DNA of 64,000 nucleotides, taken from contig CAUJNA010003783.1 in NCBI GenBank assembly GCA_963377175.1, forward strand, positions 399,504 to 463,503. Reading direction: 5' to 3'. Below are positions 1 to 12,381 of the stretch, piece by piece (the stretch's first letter is position 1; every line of letters begins with the position of its first letter). This stretch comes from Effrenium voratum (taxonomy: Eukaryota > Sar > Dinophyceae > Suessiales > Symbiodiniaceae). Position numbers and translations under genes: made by a program. The notes beneath the pieces were generated by a model, which saw nothing but the letters and a program-made list of their open reading frames with translations, ran no database searches and had not been told where the DNA came from.

Positions 1-1165
1 TCCGAGTCCGTGGTCTTGATGCTGACCTTCCATGCCCGGAAGCAGATGTGCGGGCCACAGGCAGAGTGTCAGAGAGCCGTGGCCTGGGAAGGGAGTCGTT
101 CAGTCCCCATCCGGGAACACCCCGGAGCATCGGGTCCCTTGGCCCTTTTTTGGTTTTTTTGCTTGGTGTGTTTTGGTGGCATTTCAATTTGTGGGGTTGT
201 GACTTTTTAAGTGTTTAGCCTTTGATTTGTGTTTTCCGTTTTTTTTTGCCTTTTTGTCTTTCGTGGTTGGGTTTCCGTATTTAACCCACGAGGTGCAAAC
301 TTTTGGGGATCAGAACATGCCCAGCTCCATTTCCCTTGGGAGCTTCCAAAGTGGCAGTTTCAGTTTTTGTGGGGCAGTACTTCCCCTGCGAATTCACATG
401 GAAGGCTTGTTCGGGGGCTCCCAAGAGGAGTGTCCGCAAATGGGTGTTGTCTGGGTTCCATGCTAGTGTGAACGATGTGAGAGGGAAGGAACGAAGTCAG
501 TGGTGGGTGTTTACTCCTGTCCTTTCGTCCGTCCAGAAAACCCTGAGAACTTGTTTATCTTCCATCTCTATCTCATTTCCTTATTCAACCTCTTCTTACC
601 TCTAGGAATCTGGACCAGATAATAGAGGTAGAGGTTGGGAAATGAGGGATAGAGAGATAGAAAGTTAAAAGTTAGGACACGCTTCCCTTCAAGGCATTTA
701 GGTCCAACACCAACCGGGTTCCCTGTTTTTCATTCATGACCACTTGAGGATTTTATGGGTAGGGTGTGTGGCGGTAAGGGGGGGTGGGGTGGGGGGGGGG
801 TAGAATCAAATAGACTTTTCGTCTCGGACAAACACCAGATCATGGAAACGGGAACTTCGGAAGCCAACTATGTAAACCAATCACAAGAAGATTCTACAGG
901 CGGGTAGCCTAATGCCCACCAAAACCAGCGAGCTCCACGACGCAGAAATTCCAGCCGGTTTCTTCCCGTGCTTTCTGACACTGAGGGCATCCCTTTGAAC
1001 CCACTTTGCATCACAAGGTAATTTCCCACAACCATGAACTGGTTGGGTACCCTTTAAGGGGGGGGGGGGTAGGTGAACTGAAGGGGAACCAAAGCCCATG
1101 TTGTGCTTCTCCATGGTTGCACCCGCGCCTTTCTACTCCGCTGTGCCTTTTTCAAGGGTACTGGG

Positions 1166-1222
1166 TTTTCAAGGAAAGCCAACAGGAAGGCCACTATGTT
1201 GGGGGCTGCCCTCAAAAAAGGC
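1166..1222. repeat. Short dispersed repeat, 'AAGGGAAGCCAAAAGG' family
   Basis: This is one of many copies of a roughly 50-bp word running from a TTTAAAGGGA-GCCAAA-like start to a GGGG-CCC-like end. Others in this orientation lie near 9952-10004, 11608-11660, 20304-20350 and 29853-29905. Reverse copies lie near 14711-14765, 16470-16515, 16947-17045, 19128-19180 and 26488-26520. Copies in both orientations suggest termini of small non-autonomous elements, but I could not pair them into complete elements. Confidence 0.45.
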
Positions 1223-2032
1223 ACACCCATTTCAATATGAATACCTTTGCTTCTGAGCGCGCTCCAAGGCGAAGCAAGCAATCTTGTCCGCGAACTTAAG
1301 GACAAGAGGAATCTACAAGTATACGACCTGTGTGACAAAGTAATTACCTAAGCCATTCCCCGGGGAATTGGGAGAGTGTGACCCATGGAATTTCATGTAG
1401 AGGACCAAAATAAAGGTAATTTTCTTTCGGGACCAAACTTACCCCCCGTTGGACTTGTCTAGATTTTCTGAGTTTAGGTGTTTTTACGAAACAAAATGAC
1501 TTGAACGGGATCAACGAACCCAGGTGAGGCTGATCTTCGCTTTCAGGCAGCCAACAGGAGACCAAGATTTAAAAAAAAGAAGCCGCAGATGAACACACTG
1601 TGTGTGTGCTCTTCAAGATACCCTTGTTGGGGAAACCAGCATGAAACTACTCATTTTTGCCAATTTGAGGCAGACCCAAAAACAAAAGGGAATTCAATGC
1701 CAGGACGCTCTACACAACATCAGTGTTCGATCCGATTCGTCATTCTGGATGTGGTTTTCAGGACCTTTGCCAACAGGACTTGGCTTAGGGATGCCATCAA
1801 ATTATCCCCCCTACTCCAATACCCTCTGTTTTCAGTCGTTTTTGTTGAAAAGCCCGGTTTTCCATATGGTAAATACTTTTTTTTCTACAGGGGTTGACAT
1901 GATACCCTAACAAAAAGGGTGGGTATTGGGTGCAGAAGGCATGAGCATCTCATACAACACGCGCTCACTTCGCGAAACCAGCTCACCCCATGAAGGTCCG
2001 TTGTGTGGGGAAGAGGCTCCATAGAAAAAGGG

Positions 2033-2100
2033 GCTCATGACCCCTGAATTTTGGGTAATGACCCCCTTTTTAAAGGGTCATGGAGACTCCAGGTACCTCC
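2033..2100. repeat. Foldback fragment, 'GGGTCATGGAGACTCC' family
   Basis: The stretch ends in AAAGGGTCATGGAGACTCC followed by AGGTACC. The same sequence, inverted, begins the copy at 17,503-17,590, and a third copy lies at 28,405-28,475. The word pairs TGACCC/GGGTCA make each copy self-complementary, as expected for a small foldback element. The left arm of this copy is incomplete. Confidence 0.5.
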
Positions 2101-2825
2101 AACAAATGCGCGTTCGAACATTCGAAGTCGGATTCGACGAGGTCCGTGATCGCCGCCCTGGCGTTCATGGCCGCAGGCTGACCAAAGGGCGGGAGTTACG
2201 TCGGATGTCCTTAGATTCACCCCTACGTGTCCAACAATATGAAAAACACGGGTACCCAAAATGATGGATTACCCTCTGGTAAACGGAATCAAGGACTAAA
2301 ACCTGCGTTGTTTTTTGGTGGTGGCTCAATTTTGAGCCATACCCAAATGGGTTTCTTTTCTTTTGTGGAGGGCATGTCCCTGGGGTTTGAGTGGAAACTG
2401 AAGAAACAACTGCGGAGCCTCAACGAACCAAGTCAAGAGCCAGGACCTTCAAACCTAGAACCATTTTGATGCCAAAACTCAGACAGTGGATGTGTTTCCG
2501 GCTTCAAGAGTTCTGTTGCGGGCAGTGCAGGCTGAATACCCGTTGGTTGTTGTTTTCTGTTGGTTTTGCTACAGACGGGTCGCGGGCTCTTGGTACCTGT
2601 TGCTTCCTAAATCTGATGGCAAAAGCGGCCTGGCCAATATCGATATAGGCATAGGACTTGTTGGCACTCCCGGATGCAGCAGTTTGCCGTGGCTTGCGTT
2701 CCGCATCCCTGGGGACATGCGTCCAACCTTCATTCTCAGCACCAGCTGGTCCAAATTTATCGTAGCAATTTGGGGGCAGATGTCCAATGAGCCCTGAGAG
2801 AAGTTGCCATTTCAGGTTGTACAGG

Positions 2826-2915
2826 TTTTCTAGGGGTACCTTCCATTTCCATTCTTACGGCAGGTTTTTGGAAAGAACGATGATTGAAAAGAATGGGGAA
2901 TCAACCCCTAGCTAG
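2826..2915. repeat. Dispersed repeat, 'TTCCATTTCCATTCTT' family, copy 1
   Basis: It contains TACCTTCCATTTCCATTCTT, then GAACGATGATTGAAAAGAAT and a GGGGAATCAACCCCTAG end. Copies at 13,066-13,198 and 13,518-13,630 share the same order of words. Partial copies lie at 18,156-18,310 and 31,360-31,440. This copy lacks about 40 bp present in the 13.1-kb copy. Confidence 0.55.
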
Positions 2916-3330
2916 AGGTTTTCTTGTGGGCTAAGCCGGCTAAGCCATTGAAAGCCATGTGGGGAACCATGGGTGGAACGGGCGCGATTCGCGCTGAGTT
3001 CTGGGCAAGAGAGCCTGAGAATGACATGTCCTTGCGCTGAATTCAAATATGAGTAGGCTCTAGTTTCTGAGAGAGAGATTTGAGTGAGGCTGTCAAAGAA
3101 ATGCAAACATATGACCCACTTGGTAGACCCTGAAGCCAAACGGGACCGGGGCACCGTTTGCGAAAGCTGGGCCGCGGCATCCTCGCGTTTTTTTTCTTCT
3201 TTTTTTCTCACCAACGCCTTCAGGTTTGTTTGCTTGGGGGGTGCGCGGGCCCCCAGCGCCCGGGTCCCAACTTGCAACTGCCTCTAAGCTTCCCCATGTC
3301 CGAAATCCCAACTTGGCACGGGAAGCAAAC

Positions 3331-3375
3331 AAGAAGCAGTCGTTGGGACCCGGGTGCTGGCAACTGACGGTTTGG
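3331..3375. repeat. Dispersed repeat pair with 26,037-26,081
   Basis: Both copies read AAGCAGTCGTTGG, then a few substitutions, then GGTGCTGGCAACTGA and GGTTT. They are direct copies about 22.7 kb apart. No coding or terminal structure is apparent. Confidence 0.6.
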
Positions 3376-3698
3376 GTTGGTTTTGGTTTCCCATACAAGA
3401 GCCAAAATTCCTCTGAACGTCATCTTTTGAAGCTACGCTTTGTTGGGGGTGCCAAAAAAGGGAACTAAAGGATCGGCCTCCTACTTGGTTGCATGTCAAA
3501 ATGGGGAGGCCCAAAATTGGGGGGGGGGTCCTGTGGTTTCCTAGAAACAAAAAAATCTAAACCACCCAATCTGAAGCTCGCTGAGATCTGCAATCCGCAG
3601 GTCTGCGGGATAGCAAGCGCTGGTGGTCCGTCGCGATGAGCAGCCGCCGAGTTTGGAACCGATGGATTCGAGTGGAGTCCACCACCGCTTGTGTCCAT

Positions 3699-3823
3699 AC
3701 TTAGATGGTCTGCGAGTTAGCTGAGTGGTTGGTAACCCTGGTTGTAACCCACTTAGCATGGTTGTACGTCCCCTATAACCAGGGTTACTAACCATCTAGC
3801 TAAGTCCAAGACCATCTAAGTAG
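3699..3823. repeat. Foldback (MITE-like) element of about 125 bp
   Basis: The left arm, 3699-3744, starts TACTTAGATGGTC and ends GTAACCCTGGTT. The right arm, 3776-3823, is its reverse complement with a handful of mismatches and ends GACCATCTAAGTA. The loop is about 30 bp. No clear target-site duplication was found; GTGTCCA and GGTGTCC on the two sides are similar but offset. Confidence 0.65.
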
Positions 3824-4026
3824 GTGTCCTTTTGGTGGTTGACGTGTGGATCTCGTGGATCTCTGCAGGCGCAGAACTTTGCTTTCTACACCAGCACTCT
3901 TCCCGCCGACCCCAACTCCAGCCGTATTGGGGCACACGTTATGCTGATATATGAAACCAATGCTAAACCAATACCACACCAACTGTTAAACGGATACTAG
4001 ATCCCCCAATAGTGCCCTTTCTCACC

Positions 4027-4112
4027 CTTTTTTTGGGGAGGGTTCCCCTACTAAAATAAACTACAGGAAAAAGGGAGTCCTTATTCTAACCTCTCTGCTG
4101 GAGGACCTAGCA
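4027..4112. repeat. Dispersed repeat 'TTCCCCTACTAAAATA', copy 1
   Basis: The core is GGTTCCCCTACTAAAATA, then a short variable segment, AGGAAAAAGG, CTTATTCTAACCTCTC and GGAGGACCTAG. Closely related copies occur at 8018-8138, 9318-9441 and 18,041-18,156. Diverged relatives occur at 24,377-24,482 and 63,752-63,868. All are in the same orientation. Confidence 0.65.
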
Positions 4113-4383
4113 TACTAAATCAACTTTAACCCATTTCGGAAATTGCCACTTGGGAGGTTTGGGCCGGTATTTGTTATGGGAACGGATTGTCTTGCAAGAC
4201 TACTTCTCATTTTTGAGCGTCCAGGAACCCATGCCCATTGTTGGAAAGAGGGTAGGTTGCACATTTGGATCGGCGAAACGGGCGATTGCCCAAAGGTCGC
4301 TGAGTTGCAGGAAAACCCACAGATTGGCATTTACGCTGCGGGCCCGAGGTAGCGCTAGCAATGGGGTACGTTTTTTGTTTGTT

Positions 4384-4401
4384 TGTGTGTGTGTGTGTGT
4401 T
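4384..4401. repeat. (GT)n microsatellite
   Basis: A run of about nine GT dinucleotides follows a TTTGTTTG tract. Confidence 0.8.
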
Positions 4402-4947
4402 TTGACCAACGGCATTTTGAAGTGGCTTCCCGTATTTTGTATTTTTAGATGAAGTTTACCCGTCCAGTCAGCGCCTTTCCACTCATGCATCTTCGTCCTT
4501 GGCACCATTCCGTGGAAACAGATCTTGTCTCATGTTCATCCCTTACCATCGCATCTTACGCATCTTGTTCGAGTAATGCTGGCAGAGCGCGAAAGTTTCA
4601 ACCATCAAGTGTCGCTCTATTTCTGATTCTCTTCCTCTTTCTCTTTCTCCCTCTCTGCGACCAAGCTGGGGGAGACTAGAAGGGCACCAGGACGCAGTGT
4701 TTCCTTGACCCAAAGGGACCCGATGTACGTCGCGCCCCCAAGAGAAGCTTGGGCCGTGCGGTTTCGCCATGGCGATCTGGAAGAAATCCGCTTCTGAAAA
4801 AAACGGCGGGTGGTTCATCCCATTCATAGAGCTTCATGTATCCCAACTGGTGCGTTGCGTGGGTTTCGTCCATCCAGTGTCTTGTACGGTCGGCAGGAAA
4901 TTGCTTTGAGGGTTTTGGGAAAGGATTTTTGTTCCATCGACTCACTT

Positions 4948-5020
4948 CTGAGTTCATGAACTTGATACTTTTTGGGAAGACCATAGCAAACAGAAAGTTT
5001 CGACTCTTTTTGGCCAGTCG
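4948..5020. repeat. Dispersed repeat pair with 10,958-11,030
   Basis: Both copies contain GAGTTCATGAACTT, then TTTGGGAAGACCAT, then AAAGTTTGAACTT or AAAGTTTCGACTC followed by TTGGCCA or TGGGCCA. The first copy has a few extra bases between the first two words. Confidence 0.5.
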
Positions 5021-5689
5021 CGAGCGCAAGTGAGTCAGCAGTATGTCAGGGATGTGCGCCTGGTCATCACTGTCATCTTGATGTTGCTGGGGAGCAACCG
5101 GTCGCATCCTCAGCTGTGGGCCGGGCTTTGCTTTCCCCAGTTCTTTCTTCTCGTTGGGGGTTTAGCACCAAAAAGAAGCCAACCATTGTGGCCTTTCTAT
5201 TGTAAGACGGCCCAAAGGCAATGGCGCAATGGCTTCCCAAGGGATCAAAGGACCCCGATGATTGGAAACCTAGACTGGGTATCAAGCGAAAGTGTGGATG
5301 GATCTCAAGTCTCTGAAACTGCAAAGACTCTCTAATCCAAACCTAATCAGCCCTCAAAGGGCTCAAATGGGTGTGGGGCAAAATGAAACCAGGAATTGGA
5401 CCGCAGGTTGAATCGTCCATGTTTCCATTTACTAAGGTTCCATTTTGGGGTTACCATATGTTTGACCCACGGCCAAATGAAGCAATAGAAAGTCTCCCTA
5501 CTTGGTCGCTCAAATTTCGTGAAACTGGTGTGGTTTTGGAAACATCCCAGTGCTTTGCCACACAGAAATCTGACTTGTGTTTGCTCGGGTCAAAGAGAGC
5601 TCCAGCCTCCCTTGAAAACCTGGTGTTTCTGTCCGAACTTTAGTAGAGAACTCCCCAAAAGTGGTTGGTGGACATAAATCCCCACCTAA

Positions 5690-5965
5690 ATGATAGCAAC
5701 CTTGACACTATGAATTTTCTGGGACAATTTGAACATCTAAATGCCGGTATTTAGAAGTCTGAATACCGGTATTTAGATTTCTTAATGCCGGAGAAAAGTT
5801 CTTAGTAAGGGTATTAGATTTAGTAAGGGTATTAGATTTCGTTGTATCGGTATTAGACAATCAGGATCCAACATCCAAGATGGTTGAGGGGCGTTTGAGG
5901 AAATGTTGCATCCATGAATGCCTCCCTGATTTTTTAGTACCTGTATTAGATATGTTGGGTAGATT
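5690..5965. repeat. AT-rich low-complexity tract with GGTATTAGAT repeats
   Basis: The motif GGTATTTAGA / GGTATTAGATT recurs at irregular intervals, sometimes preceded by CCG, in a locally AT-rich tract. It looks like a decayed short tandem repeat. No coding potential is seen. Confidence 0.45.
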
Positions 5966-6696
5966 TAATATGACGCAGAATCCGAACATGTGATTTTCTG
6001 TCTACCTCAGATGGTCAAGGGAAGTCATTTGGGGGGTTCCCCATGAGACAAGCTGTCTATTCATTCAGATTCACCAAAGCCGGTTTGAAGCGGGCTTTAA
6101 CCCTTGGGATCAAACGTTTCGTGGGCGTCAACCCTTCGGAATTCAACCCTTGGAGTGCCTTCAGCATTTGTTCGTGTGCAAAACCCCGTGGCTCGCAATT
6201 GCTGGGTTTCAGAATCTGTTGCCTGTTGTTTTTTTTGGGGGTTGTTCAACCAGGGGTTGTCGGAAAATTGGTTTTAGGCGCATTTTCTGTGATATCAAGG
6301 GCATCCCCTGAGTGATCATGGAAACAGGGGCATGGAAGTCCAATTTTGGCACAGGATTCTTTCCCAACCATGGGTTCACTGCCCAAAATCAAAAAAGGCA
6401 GTTTTAGTGGGTGGCTCCACCTGGGTTCAGCAACGATTCTAGTGAAGTCTTATTAATATTAACCATCTGAAAAGGTTCATTCTGGTGTTTTTTGGTTGCT
6501 GCCCCCTGTGGGTTGCAATCCTTGAGCCTAGGTTGCTACAGGTGATGTTGAGCCTCGTGCTCTCCGCTCGGACGCCTGAAGAAACCACCGGTCGACATGC
6601 CACCCCCCCAACGACTGCGGTCTTGGACCGCACTTGGGTTTTGGGACAAAGCAGTTGGGGGGTGCTGGTATCCCAGAGGGTCCTAAGTACTCCATA

Positions 6697-6795
6697 TTTA
6701 CGGCTTTGGGTTTGGTTCGAGGGGATTCGTCAATTACAGATTCCTCAAATCCGCAAATATGAGGTACTTGGACTGTCTGGGTATGTGTCGAAATG
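6697..6795. repeat. Dispersed repeat pair with 26,390-26,485
   Basis: The two copies share GGCTTTGGGTTTGGTT, then a variable stretch, then ATTCCTCAAATCCGCAAA, ATATGAGGTAC and TGTCTGGG. They are direct repeats about 19.7 kb apart. Confidence 0.6.
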
Positions 6796-8017
6796 GATCC
6801 CCCCAAGATGGTGGTTGTCCTTTGGGCTCCTTCAGACCTGGGTACCCACGAAAAAGCACATGGAACCCAAGCAGCAGGGGGTGTCCTAAGAGCAGAGTCG
6901 TCTATGGCAATTTGAGGTTCCGTGCGAACGCTTGGGAGTATCAGGGTTCTTCCAAGCCTCAAGATGACCAACACAGGGAAGTACGTGTCCCATTTGGGTG
7001 CCCACACAACTTTGGATTCTCCCCAAGATGTGTTGTTTTTCCAGACCCCCTTGTTGCCGTTGAGCAAGAGTGGTGCCAGCCGAGCGGCGCGTAGAGACGA
7101 ACGCGTGTTCTGCCTTTGAGTCTTTGACGCGTTGCCCGGCACAGAGAAAGGGCACTGAGAGAACGTCGTGAGTCGTGAGAGACACTTTAACATGAACACG
7201 TGTGAGCGGGTAGGTTTGCACATGCGTGGCTGCGTGTCGGGTCTATTAAGGGGGCCGCTTTTGCAAGCAAGCGGGCAGAGAAGTGAGTGCATTTGTGTAC
7301 TGGGAGACAATTTCTTGAGGCATGATTGTTTTTATACGTGACTGCAGTTGTGTGTTCCTTTAGAATTCAGGTGAAAACATCAAGTCGCGACAAACATGCA
7401 ACACAAATCCGTGGGAGTGGAAAGCCAGCGAACGTGCTGGTGTTTGGATGGCTTGTCCACACGCCCAAAGGCGCCACTCATCCCGTCCCCATGTTGAAAA
7501 AGTGGGGGTGAACGAGGTTTAATTGGAACATGAGGCATTCCGAGAAGCGGGTCGATTTGTGTTTTGCCGGGGGGTTCAACTCTTTACTTCCCAGTGATGC
7601 GCTTTCTTGGCTCCACGCCAGCTGCATTAGAGCAAGCAAGATCAGGATCTAAACAGGGAGCACATTGAATTTGGGTGGATGGCATGAATTGGAAACGGCA
7701 TCGAAAGTGAAAGGCTAATCCTTGAAGGTCTCCTTTTGGAACACATCCGACATGTATGAAACAGTTGCAACAGTCCCCAAAAACCTTTGCTGAAGCCCTG
7801 TTCAGTCGATTTTCTGTCTTGTGCGTATTTCTAGGTTGGTTTCACCAAGGAAATTCGATTTTGGGACGGTCCGATGCCTAAAAACCAGGAAAACGAGCTC
7901 TTTCCACGGTGTTGGGAGGCTGTCTATTTGCTGCTGGAGCTGAATGTGGCTCCCTGGGTGGGCTCCCACAACATGGTGCGCCCGGCGGCTTTTGCTGTTG
8001 GTTGCTTTTGGTCCGCC

Positions 8018-8138
8018 AGCAATTGGTGCCCGACCTCTCACCGTTTCTTTTTTGGTTGGGTGTGGGTTCCCCTACTAAAATAGTCTACAAGCAAAAAATT
8101 GGGTGCCCTTATTTTGACCTCTCTACTGGAGGACCTAT
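8018..8138. repeat. Dispersed repeat 'TTCCCCTACTAAAATA', copy 2
   Basis: The 5' part CCAGCAATTGGTGCCCGACC is shared exactly with the 18,041 copy. The core TTCCCCTACTAAAATAG and the 3' part CTGGAGGACCTA follow. Confidence 0.7.
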
Positions 8139-8651
8139 GTTGCTTTTGGTGGGCTTTTGGGCTCGAGCCATGTACTCAAAACCCCAAGTGAGGGTTAGAA
8201 AGGCAACATGTACTGTTCCTAGCCATCTCCTTGGGTTTGTATAGAGGTTTTTGGTTGGTGCAGTGTCTGGTTTCCGAATTTGACCCACTAAAAGATAGAC
8301 TTGTATCAGGGATCTGAGGACAGTTTTGACGGCTTCTGGGGGTTCCCAAGGACAGAAATCGGGGCTCTTAGAGGGTGATTTGATCGTATGCTAGTGGGGC
8401 CAGCAAGTTGCAAGGGCCAATTTTTGAGGCACAGGCGCAGATATCACGAAGGCGTTTTGGGTCGAGTCCGCATACACCTGGTTTTGCAAAAGGCTCGATT
8501 GAACCCAGTGAGGCATCGTTCGGAAAGGCCGCAGCTGAGGCGCCACGGTTACGAAAAGTACAGATCCTGTGTGGCGAAACAAACGCATGGGTTTCCGGCG
8601 AGGCGAGTTGAGACATCCAAATGTTTGAGACATCCGAAGCATCCACTCATA

Positions 8652-8762
8652 GTTGTTGTTGGGAAACATTTTTCATGTTTGCTTATCGTGGTTTAGTGGT
8701 TGAAATCCCCACTTAACTGCTAAAAGTTAAATTTTTGCTCCCCTTCCAACGTCAACCAAGCA
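8652..8762. repeat. Dispersed repeat pair with 19,950-20,069
   Basis: Both copies run GTTGTTGGGAAAC, TTTGCTT, GTGGTTTAGTGG or GTGGTTTGGTGG, TTGAAATCCCCACTTAACTG, then a CTCCCCTTCCA-CGTCAACC end. They match over most of about 110 bp. Confidence 0.7.
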
Positions 8763-9317
8763 CTGGGGCCACTTTCACAGCTCAGGTCGTGACTTGAGCT
8801 TGCCCAACAGGAGGTGTTTAAACTTTGAATCCCGTGACAAAGGGCGAATCGAGCAGCCCATACGCCCACAGGAGAATAGTAGTTTCTGCAGATGGCTTTT
8901 AATTCCCCGCCACTTGACTTTATGCGCGTTCGGAAGGATTGTGAGATCTCCCACAAGTTTAGCTTTTCGCTCTGGATTGGCGAACTCTGTATTTGTCTCA
9001 AAGTCAGGGACCCCCTCCTCCCAAAAAAACAGAATCCTTTCCTTCCCATTCATTCACTTGTCACCCAATGTGACTGCGAAGAAGAGGCTTATCTTCTTCA
9101 AGGATTTTACAGATAACCGTCTATAACCAAGAACCTAGAGATGGTTTTGCTGTTGGTATCCCCTCAAAAAGTGCAAAACCCCACCCTCAAAAAGAAGACG
9201 CCTCTGTGGGGTGATGGACTTTCCAAAAGGGTGTCCTTTCTTTGGGTGGCCCCGGACAAAAAGTATGTGGTTTTCTGGTTGCTTCCCTTTAGAACCAACC
9301 AACCAGATGTTCCCCTA

Positions 9318-9441
9318 GGTCCCCCAGGATCGTGCCCTTCTCTCCCCTTTTTTGGGGGAGATTCGGTTCCCCTACTAAAATAGACCACAGCAAAAAGTTA
9401 GTACCAACTTATTCTGACCTCTCAAATCTGGAGGACCTAGT
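9318..9441. repeat. Dispersed repeat 'TTCCCCTACTAAAATA', copy 3
   Basis: It carries GATTCGGTTCCCCTACTAAA, then TAGACCACAGCAAAAAG, TTATTCTGACCTCTC and TGGAGGACCTAG, in the family order. GATTCGGTTCCCC is shared with the 18-kb copy. Confidence 0.7.
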
Positions 9442-10957
9442 CACTCAACAAGGCGCACTCATATTTCCTCCAAACCCTCCAAACCCTCGCTTGTGGTTTG
9501 TCCAGGTCCTGCGAAAGGCTTCCACCGCGTGTGTGTGCCCAGGAAGTTCTCCAGAGAACGGAAACGGGATTCGGAGAGTGGAACCGGGGGAAACTTCTTT
9601 TGGTCAGTTTTGGTAACTTTCTTTTTGTTTCTTTCTTCGAAGGACCTCGTTGAACAAAATGGAAAAGGTATCAACGCCAATATCGTGCTGTAGAAATTAT
9701 AACGAGCTCACTGACTTGCTGGCCAAAATGGAGCTCACCCACGAAACTTTCCTGGATTGTAATTCCAGTTGGCGAATTCTGCAATTTGCCCAGTTGCTAG
9801 TTGCTTGTAGGGAACTCCCGGGCTCCAGTCGCCATGAACAGCAAGGGTATTTGAATTGAGCTTCTGACAACTAGCAAACCTGTGCCATCATCCTTTAAGT
9901 ACTAATGCTGAATATGAGCATGTGTTTTTTCTTGAGTGCATGTTGTTGGTTGCTTTAAAGGGAGGCCAAAGAAAAGCCACCCATTGCGGGGGCGTCCCTA
10001 AGACAAACTAAGAACAGTAGCTTAGCTGCCATCTGCACCTGTATGATTCTGCGACGCGCCAGTGACCCGAGTTGATGCTCAATTGTACTTGGAGCTCAGG
10101 AAGTGAGACATTCATAACTTGGTGCACAATTGACCTCTTTCCAAAATGAACTGTAGTCTTCCAAAAGGGGTCTTTGCACCTTGTCGATCCCCGTTTGGGT
10201 TTAACGGCAATTCCTGGCAAGCATTTGCGTGGGTAGAAAAAAAGCAGCACCCTTCGCTGGATCCAGGCTTCCTTGATGTCGAAGGGGGAAACATAGGGCC
10301 TGCAGGGGTCGATTCTCCATCCCGGTGTTAGGTTCCGGACATTTGGGAATGACATTTGGCGGTGGATGGGTCCTCCTATGCATAGACCTACAGACTATGC
10401 CCCAAGCCGGCACAGCAAGCTTCCACAAGCTGCAGGTTTCCCTACATTTCGTTTGTTGGCTTAAAGCAACACCTTTTCAAGGCCAATTTGAAGCGAGTCT
10501 CCTTTTGAGGTGATGTTTAAAGGGGAACTCTGGGGGGAAAATTGGGAACCCTGCCCAGGATAGTTGGGACTTCTCATCTTTGCAGACGGTGACAAAAGGC
10601 CGTTCCCATTTTAAGGCTGATTGAACCGTAGGTATGCTTTCGTCATTTATTGAAGGAAAGACACTGGGATACTCGTTACATGGCCATAAGTCTTTTCATT
10701 TGACGGCCTAGGAGTCTGTGCACAGCTTCAGTTTGTGAAGCTTCAGGTTGAACTCCTCCCTGATCTTCGTCTCCATCATGGCGGCCTGGAACTCTCAGTC
10801 CGGGTCCTAGAAGACGCGCAGCGGCAAAGGTGCGGGAAGCCAATGGGAGCTGACCCCAGCCCGAACTCAGTCGAAGCGACCAAGCGGTTGACCCCATTTT
10901 TTTTTGGGAGGACCTGGGGGCTTCTCCCAGTGGTCTGACTCCCCACTAAAACTCACT

Positions 10958-11030
10958 TCCTGAGTTCATGAACTTTGGGAAGACCATTTTAGTGATAATT
11001 ATAAAGTTTGAACTTTTCTTGGGCCATCCA
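10958..11030. repeat. Dispersed repeat, second copy of 4948-5020
   Basis: GAGTTCATGAACTTTGGGAA and GACCATTTTAG are followed by a diverged AAAGTTTGAACTT end. See the copy at 4948. Confidence 0.45.
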
Positions 11031-12275
11031 CTCAGCCAGTGAGAAAAGGGGACACCCCCTGATCAAAGTGAAGGAGGACCATCGAAGGCCATGCAGGGGC
11101 GGTTCTGAGCCGAGGCCCCTTTCAGGTCCCTTTTGCGGTCATTGATTCTTTGCGCTTGCCAAAAGTTCTAGGGGTTGATTTTCCTTCCCCATTCTCAAAA
11201 CCCAGCTGTTGTTTTAAGGCATTTCAGGGTGTTTGGTGTTTTTTAGAAAGAAGGATCCCTCGCAAGAATGGAAATGGAAGGTACTGCTGGAAAAGTCAGT
11301 GGTGGGCACAAGGGGGGAAGCATAGACGGAAGCATTGCCCCAGGTGGGATTCCTCAGCAGGGCTTTGGCACCGGCAGAAAAAGGAAGAAGAATCCAATTT
11401 GGGGGTTGTCTCAAAAGGGGAACCCCCGAAGCACACAATTTTGACCCGCTTTTCTTGGGTTCACCCATATCTCTTTCACAGGCGTCCCATTTAAAGTTAC
11501 TCCAATTGCGACCTGGGGCAATGAAGCGCCATGGGCTTGCCTGATCCTTCACCCGTTTTCTGCTCAAAGTGAATACAAGGTGGCTGGAATTCTCAAGCCC
11601 TTTTCGGGTAGTTTTAAAGGAAGCCAAAAGGGCAGCCACCATTTTGCGGGTTCCCTCAAGAAAAAGCCCCCCCCCCCCCCAGATTGTCCCCAACTGATGT
11701 GGAAGATTGATGAAGCTTGCATTGTGCGGACAAACCAAATGAGCAGGTTAGTCTTGGTGCTGAGTGAGTTGTGCTTTTTCAGCCTTCATTTGCTCCAAAC
11801 CTAGAACTAGCAATCATGTTGTAAGTTGAAGTCGATGACACAGTTCTCCGTTTTGCTTGAGTCATCCCCTTCACTTGGGGAATGGAGCCATGTATGTTCA
11901 CGCTGGTGTAGCCTCATGTAACGCAGCAACAGTTGCAACGAGTTGTAGTGTAGCCGTGTTTTTTGTTTGTCGCTTATTGATTTTTGCAAGTACCCATAAT
12001 TTGCTAGAACCATTTCCATGTAATGTAACATAGTCTTGCTGGTTCTCAGCAGGGAATGAGGAAATGCCCCCTACAAACCATCCTCCATGGCTTCCTTTAG
12101 AAGAATCGCCTTCCGGTTCATTCCCAAAACCCGGACTCGGCCATTCCCTATGGCACCAGCAAGTAATATAACAAATGTAGACAATGCAAGGTGTATGTGT
12201 CATGCCCTCGCTGAGGTCCACGGTCTGCGCCTGAGGGGGCAAAAGATGGAGGTCCAATTGGTCCAAGATGTTCGG

Positions 12276-12381
12276 GGCTCCTTAAGAGATACATTTTGCC
12301 CATTTGAAACATGGCTTTTTTTGTTTTTACCGAAATAAAGGAAAACCGCCATTTACAAGGCGTATAATATAAGGATCCGTG
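12276..12381. repeat. Dispersed repeat pair with 19,615-19,726
   Basis: The two copies share CTCCTTAA-AGATACATTTT, GCC-ATTTGAAACATGGCTTT, AAATAAAGGAA, ACC-CCATTTACAAGG and GTATAAT-TAAGGATCC. They are direct repeats with small indels. Confidence 0.7.

Larger units (their letters stand above)
1..3697. other. Gene-poor host repeat DNA
   Basis: I see no ORF here with convincing coding character. Open stretches are short, often start at TTG rather than ATG, and fall in several overlapping frames. The sequence is rich in runs of G, T and A (for example the G tracts near 779-800 and 1060-1069) and in short words such as CCTTTTGG that recur throughout the flanks. Named repeat copies inside this stretch are listed separately. 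Confidence 0.6.

Noticed and set aside
6528..7310. Antisense open frame of 260 codons in the left flank
   Set aside because: It overlaps a dispersed repeat, has competing open frames and no recognisable domain or splice pattern.
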